Below are positions 1-8,217 of a stretch of DNA of 64,000 nucleotides, piece by piece. Both the position numbers and the translations under genes were made by a program. The notes beneath the pieces are model-generated. The model made no database searches. It was not told the origin of the DNA and worked only from the letters and a program-made list of their open reading frames with translations. Numbering within the stretch: position 1 is the stretch's first letter; every line of letters starts with the position of its first letter. The stretch is from Arthrobacter globiformis (GTDB taxonomy: Bacteria > Actinomycetota > Actinomycetes > Actinomycetales > Micrococcaceae): contig NZ_JAUSZX010000001.1 in assembly GCF_030818015.1 (NCBI RefSeq), forward strand, positions 744,001 to 808,000. The letters run 5' to 3'.

Positions 1-611
1 TGCCGGACCTGCTGGACCTGCTGCGGGCCGCCGGGAGGGACATCGGGCTGGCCATCGAGCTGAAGCATCCCAGCCCCTACCAGCTGAAGCTGGAGGACAG
101 GGTGCTGGAGGTGCTGCGGGCCGAAGGCTGGAACGCCGGGACGTCCAGGTTGGGCAACATCCGGGTGACCTTCATGAGCTTCAGCCCCGACTCGGTCAGG
201 CACCTGCGCAAGGCCATCCCCGGCGAGTTCATCTGCCAGCTCGTGGATGACGTGAACGTCACCGGAATCCGTGAGGAACTGGGGCTGGGGCCTTTCACGG
301 GCAGTGCCGTGGCCAACGTGATGAAGGCCGCGCAGCTGGAGGGTGAACGGATTATCAACGACGGCGAAGCGGGTATTGCCGGACCGGGCATCGACTACGT
401 CCGCCAGCACGCCGGCACAGTGCGGCGCTGGTTGGATTCCGGCCGCCGATTCCGGGTCTGGACCGTGGACGAGGAAGACGACGTGGCGTTGTGCCGGGGC
501 CTGGGCATCCATGAGATCACCACCAACCGGCCGGCTCAGGTCCTGGCCCAGCTCCGGCACCCAGCCCTGGCGGCAAGCTCGGCCACCACTCAATCACAGC
601 CGCCGCTGTGA
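1..611 (+). CDS. Glycerophosphodiester phosphodiesterase, C-terminal part (5' end off window)
   Basis: The frame is open from the window edge to a TGA at 609-611, so the start lies outside. The visible part begins with the GDPD signature IELKHPSPY (Glu and Lys-His of the catalytic barrel) and ends with VDEEDDVALCRGLGIHEITTNRP, the usual last strand and metal-site region of the family. Family members hydrolyse glycerophosphodiesters to glycerol-3-phosphate and an alcohol, in phospholipid turnover or phosphate and carbon scavenging. No signal peptide can be judged because the N-terminus is missing. The azlCD pair follows immediately on the same strand. Confidence 0.88.
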   Translation, partial: PDLLDLLRAAGRDIGLAIELKHPSPYQLKLEDRVLEVLRAEGWNAGTSRLGNIRVTFMSFSPDSVRHLRKAIPGEFICQLVDDVNVTGIREELGLGPFTGSAVANVMKAAQLEGERIINDGEAGIAGPGIDYVRQHAGTVRRWLDSGRRFRVWTVDEEDDVALCRGLGIHEITTNRPAQVLAQLRHPALAASSATTQSQPPL

Positions 612-623
612 TTGAGTGGTGGC

Positions 624-1388
624 ATGCCCATCACCTGGCCCCCGAAACTCCTGCGTTCCCCTGCGGTCCGCGTTGGCCTGTCCATCAGCGTCGCCACCGG
701 CCTGTACGGGGTGTCCTTCGGTGCGCTCTCCGTGACCTCGGGCCTGGACTTCTGGCAGACCATGGCATTGAGCTTCCTGCTCTTCAGCGGCGGCTCCCAG
801 TTTGCGTTCATCGGGGTAGTGGCCGGCGGCGGCTCGGGTTTCGCCGCCATGGGGGCCGCCACGCTGCTGGGAATGCGCAACGGGATATACGGAATGCAGC
901 TCAACGTGCTGCTCCGGCCGCGGGGGTGGCGCCGGTACGCCGCCGCCCAGCTGACCATTGACGAGTCCACGGCCACAAGTACCGGGCAGTCCGATCCTGA
1001 CGAGCAGCACAGGGGCTTTTGGGCCGCGGGCATCGGCATCTTGGTCCTCTGGAATGTCTTCACCGCGGTGGGTGCACTGGCTGGAGGTGCGCTGGGAGAC
1101 CCGAAACAGTGGGGGCTCGACGGCGCGGCCGTCGCGGCGTTCCTCGGTCTGTTGTGGCCGCGGCTCAAGGGCCGGGAACCGGTGGCGATCGCCGTCGTCT
1201 GTGCCCTGGCAACTGTGCTGGCTGTGCCGTTCGTCCCGGCGGGCGTCCCCATCCTGATTGCCGCAGTGGTGGCCGCCGTCATCGGCTGGCTCAGCCATGG
1301 CCGCCAGGACGAAGGGCTTGAACCGGACATCGACCCCTATGCGGAGCGGCACCCCGGCCAGCACGCGGGCACCGGAGGTGCCACATGA
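624..1388 (+). CDS. azlC: AzlC family branched-chain amino acid exporter, large subunit
   Basis: A hydrophobic protein of about 254 residues with several membrane segments and the AzlC-type stretch GVSFGALSVTSGLDFWQ, then LLFSGGSQFAFIGV. AzlC works with the small AzlD subunit to export branched-chain amino acids or analogues across the cytoplasmic membrane. I take the ATG at 624; a TTG at 612 directly after the upstream stop would add four residues. The stop overlaps the azlD start by four bases (ATGA), so the two are translationally coupled. The C-terminal 30 residues are polar and probably cytoplasmic. Confidence 0.9.
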   Translation: MPITWPPKLLRSPAVRVGLSISVATGLYGVSFGALSVTSGLDFWQTMALSFLLFSGGSQFAFIGVVAGGGSGFAAMGAATLLGMRNGIYGMQLNVLLRPRGWRRYAAAQLTIDESTATSTGQSDPDEQHRGFWAAGIGILVLWNVFTAVGALAGGALGDPKQWGLDGAAVAAFLGLLWPRLKGREPVAIAVVCALATVLAVPFVPAGVPILIAAVVAAVIGWLSHGRQDEGLEPDIDPYAERHPGQHAGTGGAT

Positions 1389-1696
1389 GTCTGTGGGTGT
1401 GGTTGCTGCTCGCCTGCCTCTTCGCCTACGCATGGAAGCTGGTGGGCTACCTGCTCCCGGCCAGCCTGCTGCAGAACCCCAGAATGTCCCGGATGGCAGG
1501 AACCATGACCATCGGGTTGCTGGCGTCCCTGACGATCGTCAACACCCTGGCCAGCGGGCAGGCCCTGGTACCCGATGCCCGGCTGGGCGCCCTGGCGGCC
1601 GCAGCTGTGGCACTGTTCCTTCGGGCGCCCTTCCTGGTGGTTGTGCTGGCAGGGGCGGGAGCTGCGGCCTTGCTCCGGCTGGGTGGGTGGAACTGA
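1385..1696 (+). CDS. azlD: AzlD family branched-chain amino acid exporter, small subunit
   Basis: A 103-residue membrane protein with about four hydrophobic segments, the normal size for AzlD. The segment YLLPASLLQNPRMSRMAG followed by TIGLLASLTIVNTL fits the family. It starts within the azlC stop (ATGA overlap), the standard arrangement of this two-component exporter. Role and partner follow from the family; the transported substrate cannot be read from sequence. Confidence 0.88.
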   Translation: MSLWVWLLLACLFAYAWKLVGYLLPASLLQNPRMSRMAGTMTIGLLASLTIVNTLASGQALVPDARLGALAAAAVALFLRAPFLVVVLAGAGAAALLRLGGWN

Positions 1697-1801
1697 GCAG
1701 CCGGGACGTCAGCCAGGCCGGTGTGACATTTGAGTGACGTGGATCACGGCCGTTGTATGCTCTAAGTAGCTAAGAAGCCAGCAGTCATAACCATTCAAGC
1801 G

Positions 1802-2479
1802 GTGAATGCAAAAATGAAGGCCGTCAGCAGACTCTCGCGTACCCGTGCCACCGACGCGCCGTTCGAAATGAAAGCCCCGGTGGACATCGTCCTCGAGCAC
1901 CTGCGCCAGGTGGGCCCCGCGTTGGCCTCCCTGCGGAACGAATCCTCGCGCCTGGCTGGCTGGGGCGAGGAACTGGCCCGCCGCCTGATTTCCGGAAACC
2001 GCCTGCTCACGGCGGGAAGTGCCGGTTCTGCGGCGGAAGTGCAGCAGTTCACCGCAGAGCTGCTGGGACGCCACGCCGGTGAGCGCCAGCCGTTTTCCGT
2101 CATTGCCCTGCGGCCGGGTGTGTCAGCAGGTGCTGCGCCCGTCAGCGCCATCGAAATCGCGCAGGGGCACGCGGACGAGGTCGCCAGCCAGGTGCGGGCG
2201 CACATTCGTTCTGACGACGTCCTCCTGGTGGTCTCCGCCAGCGGGCACCGGCATGCCCTGCTGGAGGCGACGGCGGCGGCGCGGGCAGCCGGAGCCACAG
2301 TCTGGGCGGTGACGGGGGCGGCGCCCAACCCGCTGGCCCAGGCTGCGGATGAATCGATTTGCATCAACGCTCCCAAGCCCCAGGTGCGGGAAGCGCAACT
2401 GATCGCGCTGCAGGCGATGAGCGAATGCCTGGCCGCCGCCCTGCATTCGTTGTCCGCCGGGCCTGAGCCGCTCAGGTGA
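1802..2479 (+). CDS. SIS-domain protein, degenerate GmhA (phosphoheptose isomerase) paralogue
   Basis: A 225-residue protein, GTG start (ATG at 1814 is an alternative). It aligns end to end with the GmhA of this window (19725-20453), sharing AGxxGSAAE, TAELxGRxxGERxPFS, SxSGxxxxLLxA and WAxTGxAPNPLA. Residues known as metal ligands or catalytic in GmhA are changed: the first His is Gln82, the late Gln is Arg196 and the essential C-terminal His is Gln204. Only Glu86 is kept, and the NDYGY loop is lost. It therefore should bind a phosphosugar-like ligand but not isomerise by the GmhA mechanism; a regulatory or scaffold role is an inference. It lies outside the heptose cluster. Confidence 0.75.
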   Translation: MNAKMKAVSRLSRTRATDAPFEMKAPVDIVLEHLRQVGPALASLRNESSRLAGWGEELARRLISGNRLLTAGSAGSAAEVQQFTAELLGRHAGERQPFSVIALRPGVSAGAAPVSAIEIAQGHADEVASQVRAHIRSDDVLLVVSASGHRHALLEATAAARAAGATVWAVTGAAPNPLAQAADESICINAPKPQVREAQLIALQAMSECLAAALHSLSAGPEPLR

Positions 2480-2543
2480 GTCCGAGGCCCAGGCGGACCG
2501 GAAGCGCGGCCAGGCTCCGTGGGCCAGGCTCCTTGGCCGGGAC

Positions 2544-2768
2544 TTAAGCGGCGCCGTAAGCGTCCGGGGAAGCCGGCTCGGAGCGCCTGGCGAGTTCTTC
2601 AGTGGCGAGGTCATACCAGTCCTGGGCGCCGAACACCGGCGTCGGGGTATCGAGGTTCCGGTAGAGTGCGTCCACGATGATGGCAAGCTCATCCGTGGAG
2701 GCTGCCACCAGGGTCGTTTCAGGGTCCGATGCATGTTTCATGAACTGAGCAAGCTGTGAGCGGTTCAT
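2544..2768 (-). CDS. Hypothetical small protein
   Basis: About 74 residues from the ATG at 2768 (an upstream ATG at 2798 would add ten). It begins MNRSQLAQFMKHASDPETT, is acidic, has no membrane segment and no motif I recognise. Coding is supported by GC-rich third positions and a conserved-looking globular composition; neither start has a convincing ribosome binding site. It may be transcribed with nothing else, as the TetR gene upstream on the same strand is 128 bases away. Confidence 0.5.
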   Translation of the reverse strand: MNRSQLAQFMKHASDPETTLVAASTDELAIIVDALYRNLDTPTPVFGAQDWYDLATEELARRSEPASPDAYGAA

Positions 2769-2926
2769 GGTGCCACGGCCGGTTTCAGATAAATGCATGG
2801 AAAGAATGACATGCTGTGCTCCGTATTTGGAATGCCCGAGGCTGGCTGCCTAACCCACCGGTGTGCCTAGCTTACTGTGCAAGCGCTGTGTGCGGAATAT
2901 GCCGGTCCTTGTTTCCGGGCCGCCTT

Positions 2927-3547
2927 CTACTCGAACTGCGAGGACGGGAGCGGCACCTGGGGAGGCAGCGACCTGGTGGGCCGTTCGGCGCGGATGGCGT
3001 CTTCGACAAGGGCGGCCGGGCGGCGCCACGCGTCTGAACCCGGCTCCATCGTGTCGACTACTCCGATCAGCATCGCCAGGAGCCGCACCATGTCCGTCAG
3101 TGAAATATCTACGCGCAGGGCGCCCTGGTCCTGGCCGCGGCCGAGGAGTACGCCAACGGACTCGATCAGGCTTCCGGTGATGCCGGTGAGCAAGTCCCGC
3201 CGGCCGGCCACGGCCCCGAGCAGGTTGGCGTTGTCACTGGCCGCGGTCATCACGGCGTCGATGACCCGGAACAGGCCCTCGGCCGCATCCGTACCGGCAA
3301 GGGCAACATCGATGACCGGGTCCACGTTGAGCCGGAGTTGGCGGTTGAGTGCGGCCAGGACGAGTTGTTCCTTGTCGGAGAAGTTCCGGAACAATGTTGC
3401 CGGACCCACGCCCGCTGTGGAGGCGATGGTCTGCAGCGGAACATCCGGGCCATACTGACGGAAACACTCGCGGGCGGCATTGATGATCTTGTCCACATTG
3501 CGTGCAGCGTCAGCACGAAGTGGCTTGCGCTCTACTGCGAGGTTCAT
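2927..3547 (-). CDS. TetR family transcriptional regulator
   Basis: A 206-residue one-domain regulator. Residues about 15-60 form the TetR helix-turn-helix (KIINAARECFRQYGPDVPLQTIA, then GVGPATLFRNFSDKEQLVLAAL), the rest is a ligand-binding helical domain. It is divergent from the thiamine-binding protein gene at 3660, with a 112-base shared control region carrying a matched pair GCTGTGTCA / TGACACAGC. This arrangement suggests autoregulation and control of the divergent gene; the ligand is unknown. Confidence 0.88.
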   Translation of the reverse strand: MNLAVERKPLRADAARNVDKIINAARECFRQYGPDVPLQTIASTAGVGPATLFRNFSDKEQLVLAALNRQLRLNVDPVIDVALAGTDAAEGLFRVIDAVMTAASDNANLLGAVAGRRDLLTGITGSLIESVGVLLGRGQDQGALRVDISLTDMVRLLAMLIGVVDTMEPGSDAWRRPAALVEDAIRAERPTRSLPPQVPLPSSQFE

Positions 3548-3565
3548 GAAATCAAGGTTAGCAAC

Positions 3566-3617
3566 GCTGTGTCAGCCTGACTCCGTTACCGGTTGGTAGC
3601 GCCGAATATGACACAGC
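3566..3617. promoter_or_regulatory. Candidate TetR operator half-sites in a divergent control region
   Basis: GCTGTGTCA at 3566-3574 and its exact reverse complement TGACACAGC at 3609-3617 flank the middle of the intergenic space between the TetR gene and the gene at 3660. The 34-base spacing is wider than a single TetR operator, so these may be one half of two separate sites or a looped pair. Confidence 0.3.
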
Positions 3618-3659
3618 ACACGCTCCGGGCGGCAGATGCCGCCATGACAGACTGGACGC

Positions 3660-4007
3660 ATGTTGCTTGCATTTTCAGTCGCCCCTTCCGGAATTCCCGC
3701 TGATCCTGCCTACGCCGCGGCGGGTGCCGGGGATGCCTCCGTGCACGACGCCGTGGCTGCCGCCGTCAAGGTTGTCCGGGAATCCGGACTGCCGAATACG
3801 ACGGACTCCATGTTCACCACCATCGAGGGTGAATGGGACGAGGTGTTCGACGTGGTCAGGCGGGCCACCGAGGCGGTGGGGAAATTCGGCAGCAGGGTTT
3901 CCCTGGTCATCAAGGCCGACATCCGGCCGGGCTATTCCGGCGAACTCACCGCGAAGGTCGAGCGACTGGAGGATGCGCTGGGCGGTGCCCTGACGGAGGC
4001 CGACTGA
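3660..4007 (+). CDS. Thiamine-binding protein, MTH1187/YkoF-like family
   Basis: A 115-residue protein with the small alpha-beta fold pattern of the MTH1187/DUF77 family: an N-terminal beta strand (LLAFSVAPSG), HDAVAAAVKVVRESGLPNTTDSMFTTIEGEWDEVFDVVRRA, and a final strand ending VSLVIKADIRPGY. Family members bind thiamine or a related pyrimidine. Starts at ATG 3660. It is followed 43 bases later by an O-methyltransferase gene on the same strand and is divergent from a TetR regulator. Confidence 0.8.
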   Translation: MLLAFSVAPSGIPADPAYAAAGAGDASVHDAVAAAVKVVRESGLPNTTDSMFTTIEGEWDEVFDVVRRATEAVGKFGSRVSLVIKADIRPGYSGELTAKVERLEDALGGALTEAD

Positions 4008-4050
4008 CGGGAGCCTAGCCGGGCGCGGCGCTTGCTGGAAGACTGTGCCC

Positions 4051-4728
4051 ATGTTTGAGCACAAGCCGCGGCCCGAGTGGGCTGCCGTAGAAGAGTACCT
4101 GTCAGACGTCGTCGTCCACCCCGACGATGCCGTCCAGCGCGCCGTCAGGTCCGCCGAAGAGGCCGGGATGCCGCCGATCGAGGTGACACCGAACGCCGGA
4201 AAGCTGTTAAAGCTGCTGGTGACGGCGTCCGGTGCCCGGAGGGTGCTGGAGATCGGCACCCTTGCTGGCTTCAGCACCATCTGGATGGCCCAGGGCATGC
4301 CCGACGACGGCCGGCTGGTGACGTGCGAATACCTCCCTAAGCATGCCGAGGTGGCCCGGGCCAACGTGGACGCGGCCGGAGTGGGCCACAAGGTGGAGAT
4401 CCGGATAGGCGCGGCGCTGGACACTCTCGCAGCCCTCGAAGACGAAGGAGCCGAGCCGTTCGACTTCGTCTTCATTGATGCGGACAAGGAAAACAACCCG
4501 CAGTACCTGGAGTGGGCGGTGCGGCTGGGCAGAGCCGGAACCAGCATCGTGATGGACAACGTCGTGTGGGAGGGGGTGGCGCTGGACCCGTCCCTGGATG
4601 AAGTCAACGCCCCCGGAATTATCGGTGCGCTGAAGATGATGGGGGAGGACAGCCGGCTGGACGCCACTGTCATCCAGACCGTGGGGTCAAAGGGCTGGGA
4701 CGGCTTCGCGCTGGCCGTGGTGCGTTAG
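4051..4728 (+). CDS. SAM-dependent O-methyltransferase (CCoAOMT-like)
   Basis: About 225 residues, the normal length for the caffeoyl-CoA O-methyltransferase-like family. VLEIGTLAGFSTIWMAQ is the SAM-binding motif I, and FDFVFIDADKENNPQYLEWAV holds the conserved Asp residues used for metal and substrate binding. GTG 4045 two codons upstream is an alternative start. The gene probably shares a transcript with the thiamine-binding gene and ends at a strong bidirectional hairpin. The methyl acceptor cannot be inferred. Confidence 0.87.
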   Translation: MFEHKPRPEWAAVEEYLSDVVVHPDDAVQRAVRSAEEAGMPPIEVTPNAGKLLKLLVTASGARRVLEIGTLAGFSTIWMAQGMPDDGRLVTCEYLPKHAEVARANVDAAGVGHKVEIRIGAALDTLAALEDEGAEPFDFVFIDADKENNPQYLEWAVRLGRAGTSIVMDNVVWEGVALDPSLDEVNAPGIIGALKMMGEDSRLDATVIQTVGSKGWDGFALAVVR

Positions 4729-4736
4729 GCGACACA

Positions 4737-4787
4737 TAAAATAGGCACCGCCCTCGCACTGGATGTACGAGGGCGGTACCTATTTTA
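4737..4787. terminator. Bidirectional intrinsic terminator
   Basis: Arms at 4737-4756 and 4768-4787 pair over nearly 20 bases with one mismatch (core CCGCCCTCG / CGAGGGCGG) and are flanked by A-run and T-run ends. It sits between the plus-strand methyltransferase stop and the minus-strand FG-GAP gene stop and can serve both. Confidence 0.85.
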
Positions 4788-4805
4788 GTGGCGGTACTTC
4801 AGCAG

Positions 4806-6950
4806 TTAGCTGAGTGCGCTCATGATGTTCCAGCCACCACCGACCCTGACCCGGTTCGGGAACCCGCCGGCACCGTTACCCATGTAGGACCAGAGAACTC
4901 CGCTGGTGTCCCGGGCTACGAGGTCGTCGCGTCCGTCTCCGTTGAGGTCTGCGGCGCCGCTGATGGCGTTCATGGCGTTCCAGCCTGCACCGGCGCTGAC
5001 CCGGGTCGGGAATGCACCCGCGGCGTTGCCCAGGTAGGACCAGAGAATCCCCCGGGAGTCCCGGGCAACCAGGTCAGCCTTGCCGTCACGGTTGAGGTCG
5101 CCAGCAGCGCTGATGGCCATGCCGTTCCAACCTGCGCCGGCCCTGATACGGGACGGGAAAGTGCCCGCATTGTTGCCGGCGTAGCTCCAGAGGACGCCGC
5201 CGGCGTCGACTGCCAGCAGGTCATTCCGCCCGTCGCCGTTGAGGTCAGCGGCGGCGCTGATGTTCTTCATGGCATTCCAACCAGCGCCGACACGAACCCT
5301 CGTCGGGAAAGTGCCAGAGCCGCTTCCGCGGTAGGTCCAGAGGACTCCGCTGGAGTCGCGGGCCACCAGGTCAGCACGCCCGTCGCCGGTGAGGTCTCCG
5401 GTGGCGCTGATCGAGTTCATGGAGTTCCAGCCGGCACCGACCCTGGTACGGGTCGGGAAGGTACCCGAGCCGTTGCCCAGGTAGGTCCAGAGGACGCCGC
5501 TGGAGTCCCGTGTAACGAGGTCGGCCCGTCCGTCGCCATTGAAGTCCTGCGGGACGCTTGTGACACCGGTGCCCGTACCGATACGCACGTTACGGCTGGC
5601 AATAGCGACGTTGCCCGCCGCATCCGTGGCGCGGACGCCAAAGGTGTAGAACCCGTTGACCTGCGCGTCCCAGGTTTTCGGCGAGGCGCAGGTGGTGTCC
5701 CAGGCCTGGTTGGTGGGCTGCAGCCGGCACTCGAACCTGGCCTGGGGGTCACTGCTGCTGAAGCTAAGCGACGGCGTGTTGTCCAGGCTGGGCGTGGACG
5801 GGAAAGGTGCCGTTACCGCAACGGCCGGAGCCGTGGTGTCCACGGTGAAGTTGAGGGTCCCGGAATTCAGTCCACCAGCGACCGCCTTTACGGAGTGGAG
5901 GCCCTGGGCCAGCGGTGCCAGCTTCAGGGAATAGGTGGAACCGGTGAGGGTGGTGGCCCTCGGGGCGCCATTGTCCACGACCAGCTGAACGGGGCCCGCG
6001 GTTCCTGCGGGCAGCGTGCCCGTGATGGTGGGCGCGGTCACGTTAGTGATGTTATCGGAGTTGGAGCGGCCGCTGTCGCTGGCTGCAGCCAGATCGGGGG
6101 TATTGGGACCTCCGACGGAGTCGGTTGCGATCAGGCCCTGGACGGTAAAGGAGCTCACGGTGACGGTATTGACGCCCGGCCCGCCGGCGTCAGGCCCGGC
6201 GACCGTCACGAAGTTGTTTCCCGAGGGGGCGCCAGTGACAGCCCGTGCCGTGTTGATGTCGCCGAGCGTACCGGCTGGGGCGCCCACTTGACGGAGGAAC
6301 GTTGCCGTGGTCCCCCTGCCAAAGTCGCCCAGGAAGGCGCGACCGACGCCGGCCCAGTCGCAAGCCACGGTGTCGGTAGGCGCGCAGGCGCCGGCGTCGG
6401 TCGTCTCGTTGATGATCCCGTCGGCGTCAGCCGTGAACGTCGCAACGCCGTAGGGGTGGGTGACGGTGTACTGCGCGTTGGGCCGCAGGCCAACAAAACG
6501 GAACCGCAGGCGGGCGAAGCCCATCTGCTCGCCAGGCACGACCGGACCGTTGACATGTGCCGCTTCCAAGGCCGCCTCATAGCTGCCGATCGTTCCGACA
6601 TCCGCGGACGCGGCAAACCAGAATGCCTCCTCGGGAAAGTTGCCCGGGTAGGACGCTGGCTGGTCCGGGTTTGGAGGTTCAGAGAGGCAGCCCTTCCCTG
6701 CCTGGTAGCAGAGCTGCAGCCGGACCGTACCATCCGAATACCAGGTGGGGAACCCGGTGGAGTCAACCGGGCCCACGCCGGCAGTTTCAGCGTTGGCAGG
6801 AATAGCGCCGAGGGGCGACAGGGCGGCGGCGAGGAGGGCGCCGGCAACAGCCGGGGCAATGCGGCCGGCGGTTGTGGAGGACTTGCGGTGCGCTGGACCG
6901 GAGCGCTTGGCTCCGTCAGGCATCTTTGGCCGTACAGATAGCGAAAACAT
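4806..6950 (-). CDS. Secreted FG-GAP/VCBS repeat protein with Ig-like middle domain
   Basis: A 714-residue exported protein. A long signal peptide (hydrophobic APAVAGALLAAALSPLGA, cleavage near PANA-ET) is followed by an unrecognised N-terminal domain rich in aromatic residues and Cys (to about residue 330), a bacterial Ig-like segment ending near residue 460, then five FG-GAP-like repeats of about 50 residues. Each repeat has a calcium-loop motif such as DFNGDGRAD or DLNGDGRDD and the phrase GVLWxYxGNGxGTFPxR. Such repeats build beta-propellers in adhesins and extracellular hydrolases. Start ATG 6950 is set by AAGGAG seven bases upstream. No catalytic domain is visible. Monocistronic, ending at the hairpin at 4737. 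Confidence 0.85.
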   Translation of the reverse strand: MFSLSVRPKMPDGAKRSGPAHRKSSTTAGRIAPAVAGALLAAALSPLGAIPANAETAGVGPVDSTGFPTWYSDGTVRLQLCYQAGKGCLSEPPNPDQPASYPGNFPEEAFWFAASADVGTIGSYEAALEAAHVNGPVVPGEQMGFARLRFRFVGLRPNAQYTVTHPYGVATFTADADGIINETTDAGACAPTDTVACDWAGVGRAFLGDFGRGTTATFLRQVGAPAGTLGDINTARAVTGAPSGNNFVTVAGPDAGGPGVNTVTVSSFTVQGLIATDSVGGPNTPDLAAASDSGRSNSDNITNVTAPTITGTLPAGTAGPVQLVVDNGAPRATTLTGSTYSLKLAPLAQGLHSVKAVAGGLNSGTLNFTVDTTAPAVAVTAPFPSTPSLDNTPSLSFSSSDPQARFECRLQPTNQAWDTTCASPKTWDAQVNGFYTFGVRATDAAGNVAIASRNVRIGTGTGVTSVPQDFNGDGRADLVTRDSSGVLWTYLGNGSGTFPTRTRVGAGWNSMNSISATGDLTGDGRADLVARDSSGVLWTYRGSGSGTFPTRVRVGAGWNAMKNISAAADLNGDGRNDLLAVDAGGVLWSYAGNNAGTFPSRIRAGAGWNGMAISAAGDLNRDGKADLVARDSRGILWSYLGNAAGAFPTRVSAGAGWNAMNAISGAADLNGDGRDDLVARDTSGVLWSYMGNGAGGFPNRVRVGGGWNIMSALS
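4809..5546 (-). repeat. Five in-frame FG-GAP coding repeats, about 150 bp each
   Basis: The 3' part of the gene consists of five consecutive units of about 50 codons, each opening with the DxNGDGxxD calcium loop and ending with GAGWN. DNA identity between units is high enough to be seen by eye, suggesting recent duplication or homogenisation. One unit is shorter by a codon. Confidence 0.85.
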
Positions 6951-7265
6951 TGAGACTCCTTGTGGACACTCGATTCGTGGCCCCCAGTACCTTCAAGGCC
7001 AAGCCGGGAAATGCGTTCCCAACTGCCCCAACACTGAACGCCTTACCTTGGATAAAGGTCGGATTTAACCGGTGGGGAGCGGTCTCTGCGAGGTCCCAAG
7101 CCGTGGCACGTCCCCGGCTGCCGCCCGGAACGGTGCGGACTCCGAGTCGGGAGACCGATTTAAACCATCGTTTTGGGGGGCCCAATTGGGGGTGGTCTCC
7201 GGCAACCCCCGCGATCCCCAGCCCCGGTCCGGCTTTTTCCAAGTACGCCGCGAGATCCTCGAAGC
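6951..7265. other. Non-coding region upstream of the FG-GAP gene
   Basis: About 315 bases between the FG-GAP start and the multicopper oxidase remnant. It must hold the minus-strand promoter of the secreted protein; I cannot fix a -10/-35 pair with confidence. Open frames here have no ribosome binding site or recognisable product. Confidence 0.4.
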
Positions 7266-7550
7266 ATGAGCACGGCAAACACCAGCGACCCGACCTGGAA
7301 GCAGGCCACGAAGTTCCGGGTCAAGCGGAACGACGTCACCAACATGTGGACCACCGACGACGACAGATGGCAGGACGTCATCGCCAGCGGCTGCAAGAAG
7401 GCCGCCGCAGAGGTTGGCCTGAACGCCGTCGAGGTCTGGGAAATCGAGAACAGGTCCGGCTGGTTCCACCCCGTGCACATCCACCTCGTGGAAGATGACA
7501 AAGATCCCAACGACCCCATGACGGCGGCGCTGCCCCAATGGGACGGCTAG
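7266..7550 (+). pseudogene. Multicopper oxidase C-terminal fragment
   Basis: 94 residues from ATG 7266. The segment FRVKRNDVTNMWTTDDDRWQDVIASG, then GLNAVEVWEIENRSGWFHPVHIHLV, matches the last cupredoxin domain of actinobacterial multicopper oxidases, including the HPVHIH copper-ligand motif. A complete enzyme has about 500 residues and continues after this motif to the HCHxxxHxxxxM site; here the protein diverges at VEDDKDPNDP and stops. Both the first domains and the last ligands are missing, so it cannot be a working oxidase. It may be a relic or a small copper-binding protein. Its last 13 bases overlap the signal peptidase gene. Confidence 0.6.
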
Positions 7551-8113
7551 CGGCGCACAGGGCCGATCCAAAACCCAGGGCGGCCCCTGACAGCCGAGTG
7601 GCCCCCGAGAACCCTGCCGGATCCGCCCGGCAGGGTTTTCGGGGGAGAACAATCACGACGGCGGTGCTGCTGGCCGCCGGTCTGCTCGCCTCCCGCCTGT
7701 GGCTGGTGGACCCGGTGACGGTCAGCTCGGAAAGCATGGAACCGACCCTGCCCAAGGGCAGCACGGTGCTGATGTTCAAGCCCGGGCCGGCGTTGGGTTC
7801 CCTCAGGACCCGAGACCTGGTGGTGTTCACGAGCCCGGAGGACGGGAACCCTGCTGTGAAGCGGGCCATTGCCTTCGGGGGCCAAACCGTTGCCATCGAG
7901 GATTCGATGCTGGTGGTGGACGGGATCCCGCAGGCCGAGCCGGGGATCGACCACAGCCGCATTGACGGCACCTACTTTGGTCCCGTCACGGTGCCTGCCG
8001 GGCACGTCTTCGTCCTGGGCGACAACCGGGCAGGTTCCATCGACTCACGCACCTATGGGAGCGTGCCGTTGGAATCGCTGCAGGCAACGGTGCTGTGGCC
8101 CTTCGGCCGCTGA
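7538..8113 (+). CDS. lepB: Signal peptidase I
   Basis: A 191-residue type I signal peptidase. One membrane segment (about residues 38-55, TTAVLLAAGLLASRLWLV) anchors a periplasm-side catalytic domain. SSESMEPTLPKGS contains the nucleophile Ser (SxMxPT), VKRAIAFGG the general-base Lys, and GDNRAGSIDSRTYGSVP is box E. Start ATG 7538 lies inside the upstream fragment; later starts are possible because the first 35 residues are polar and not conserved in the family. It cleaves Sec and Tat signal peptides. Confidence 0.88.
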   Translation: MGRLAAHRADPKPRAAPDSRVAPENPAGSARQGFRGRTITTAVLLAAGLLASRLWLVDPVTVSSESMEPTLPKGSTVLMFKPGPALGSLRTRDLVVFTSPEDGNPAVKRAIAFGGQTVAIEDSMLVVDGIPQAEPGIDHSRIDGTYFGPVTVPAGHVFVLGDNRAGSIDSRTYGSVPLESLQATVLWPFGR

Positions 8114-8134
8114 GGCAGATGCCCTGCCAAAAAG

Positions 8135-8148
8135 AATAAGTATGCTGG
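8135..8148. promoter_or_regulatory. TAAGTATGCT site upstream of dps
   Basis: AATAAGTATGCTGG lies about 70 bases before the dps start. It resembles the palindromes at 11941 and 13836 (common core TAAG[C/T]A[T/C]G[C/G]T), so the three may bind the same regulator. Confidence 0.35.
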
Positions 8149-8217
8149 GAATCAACCTGGCCGGCTGCCCGGCCGGCCAGGCATGGAAACCCATCGGTGA
8201 CGGCAGCGGAGGAAGAC

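Noticed and set aside
4788..6941. 717-codon open frame on the plus strand opposite the FG-GAP gene
   Set aside because: The minus strand has a signal peptide, a ribosome binding site and repeated calcium loops; the plus frame is an antisense shadow with no known motif.
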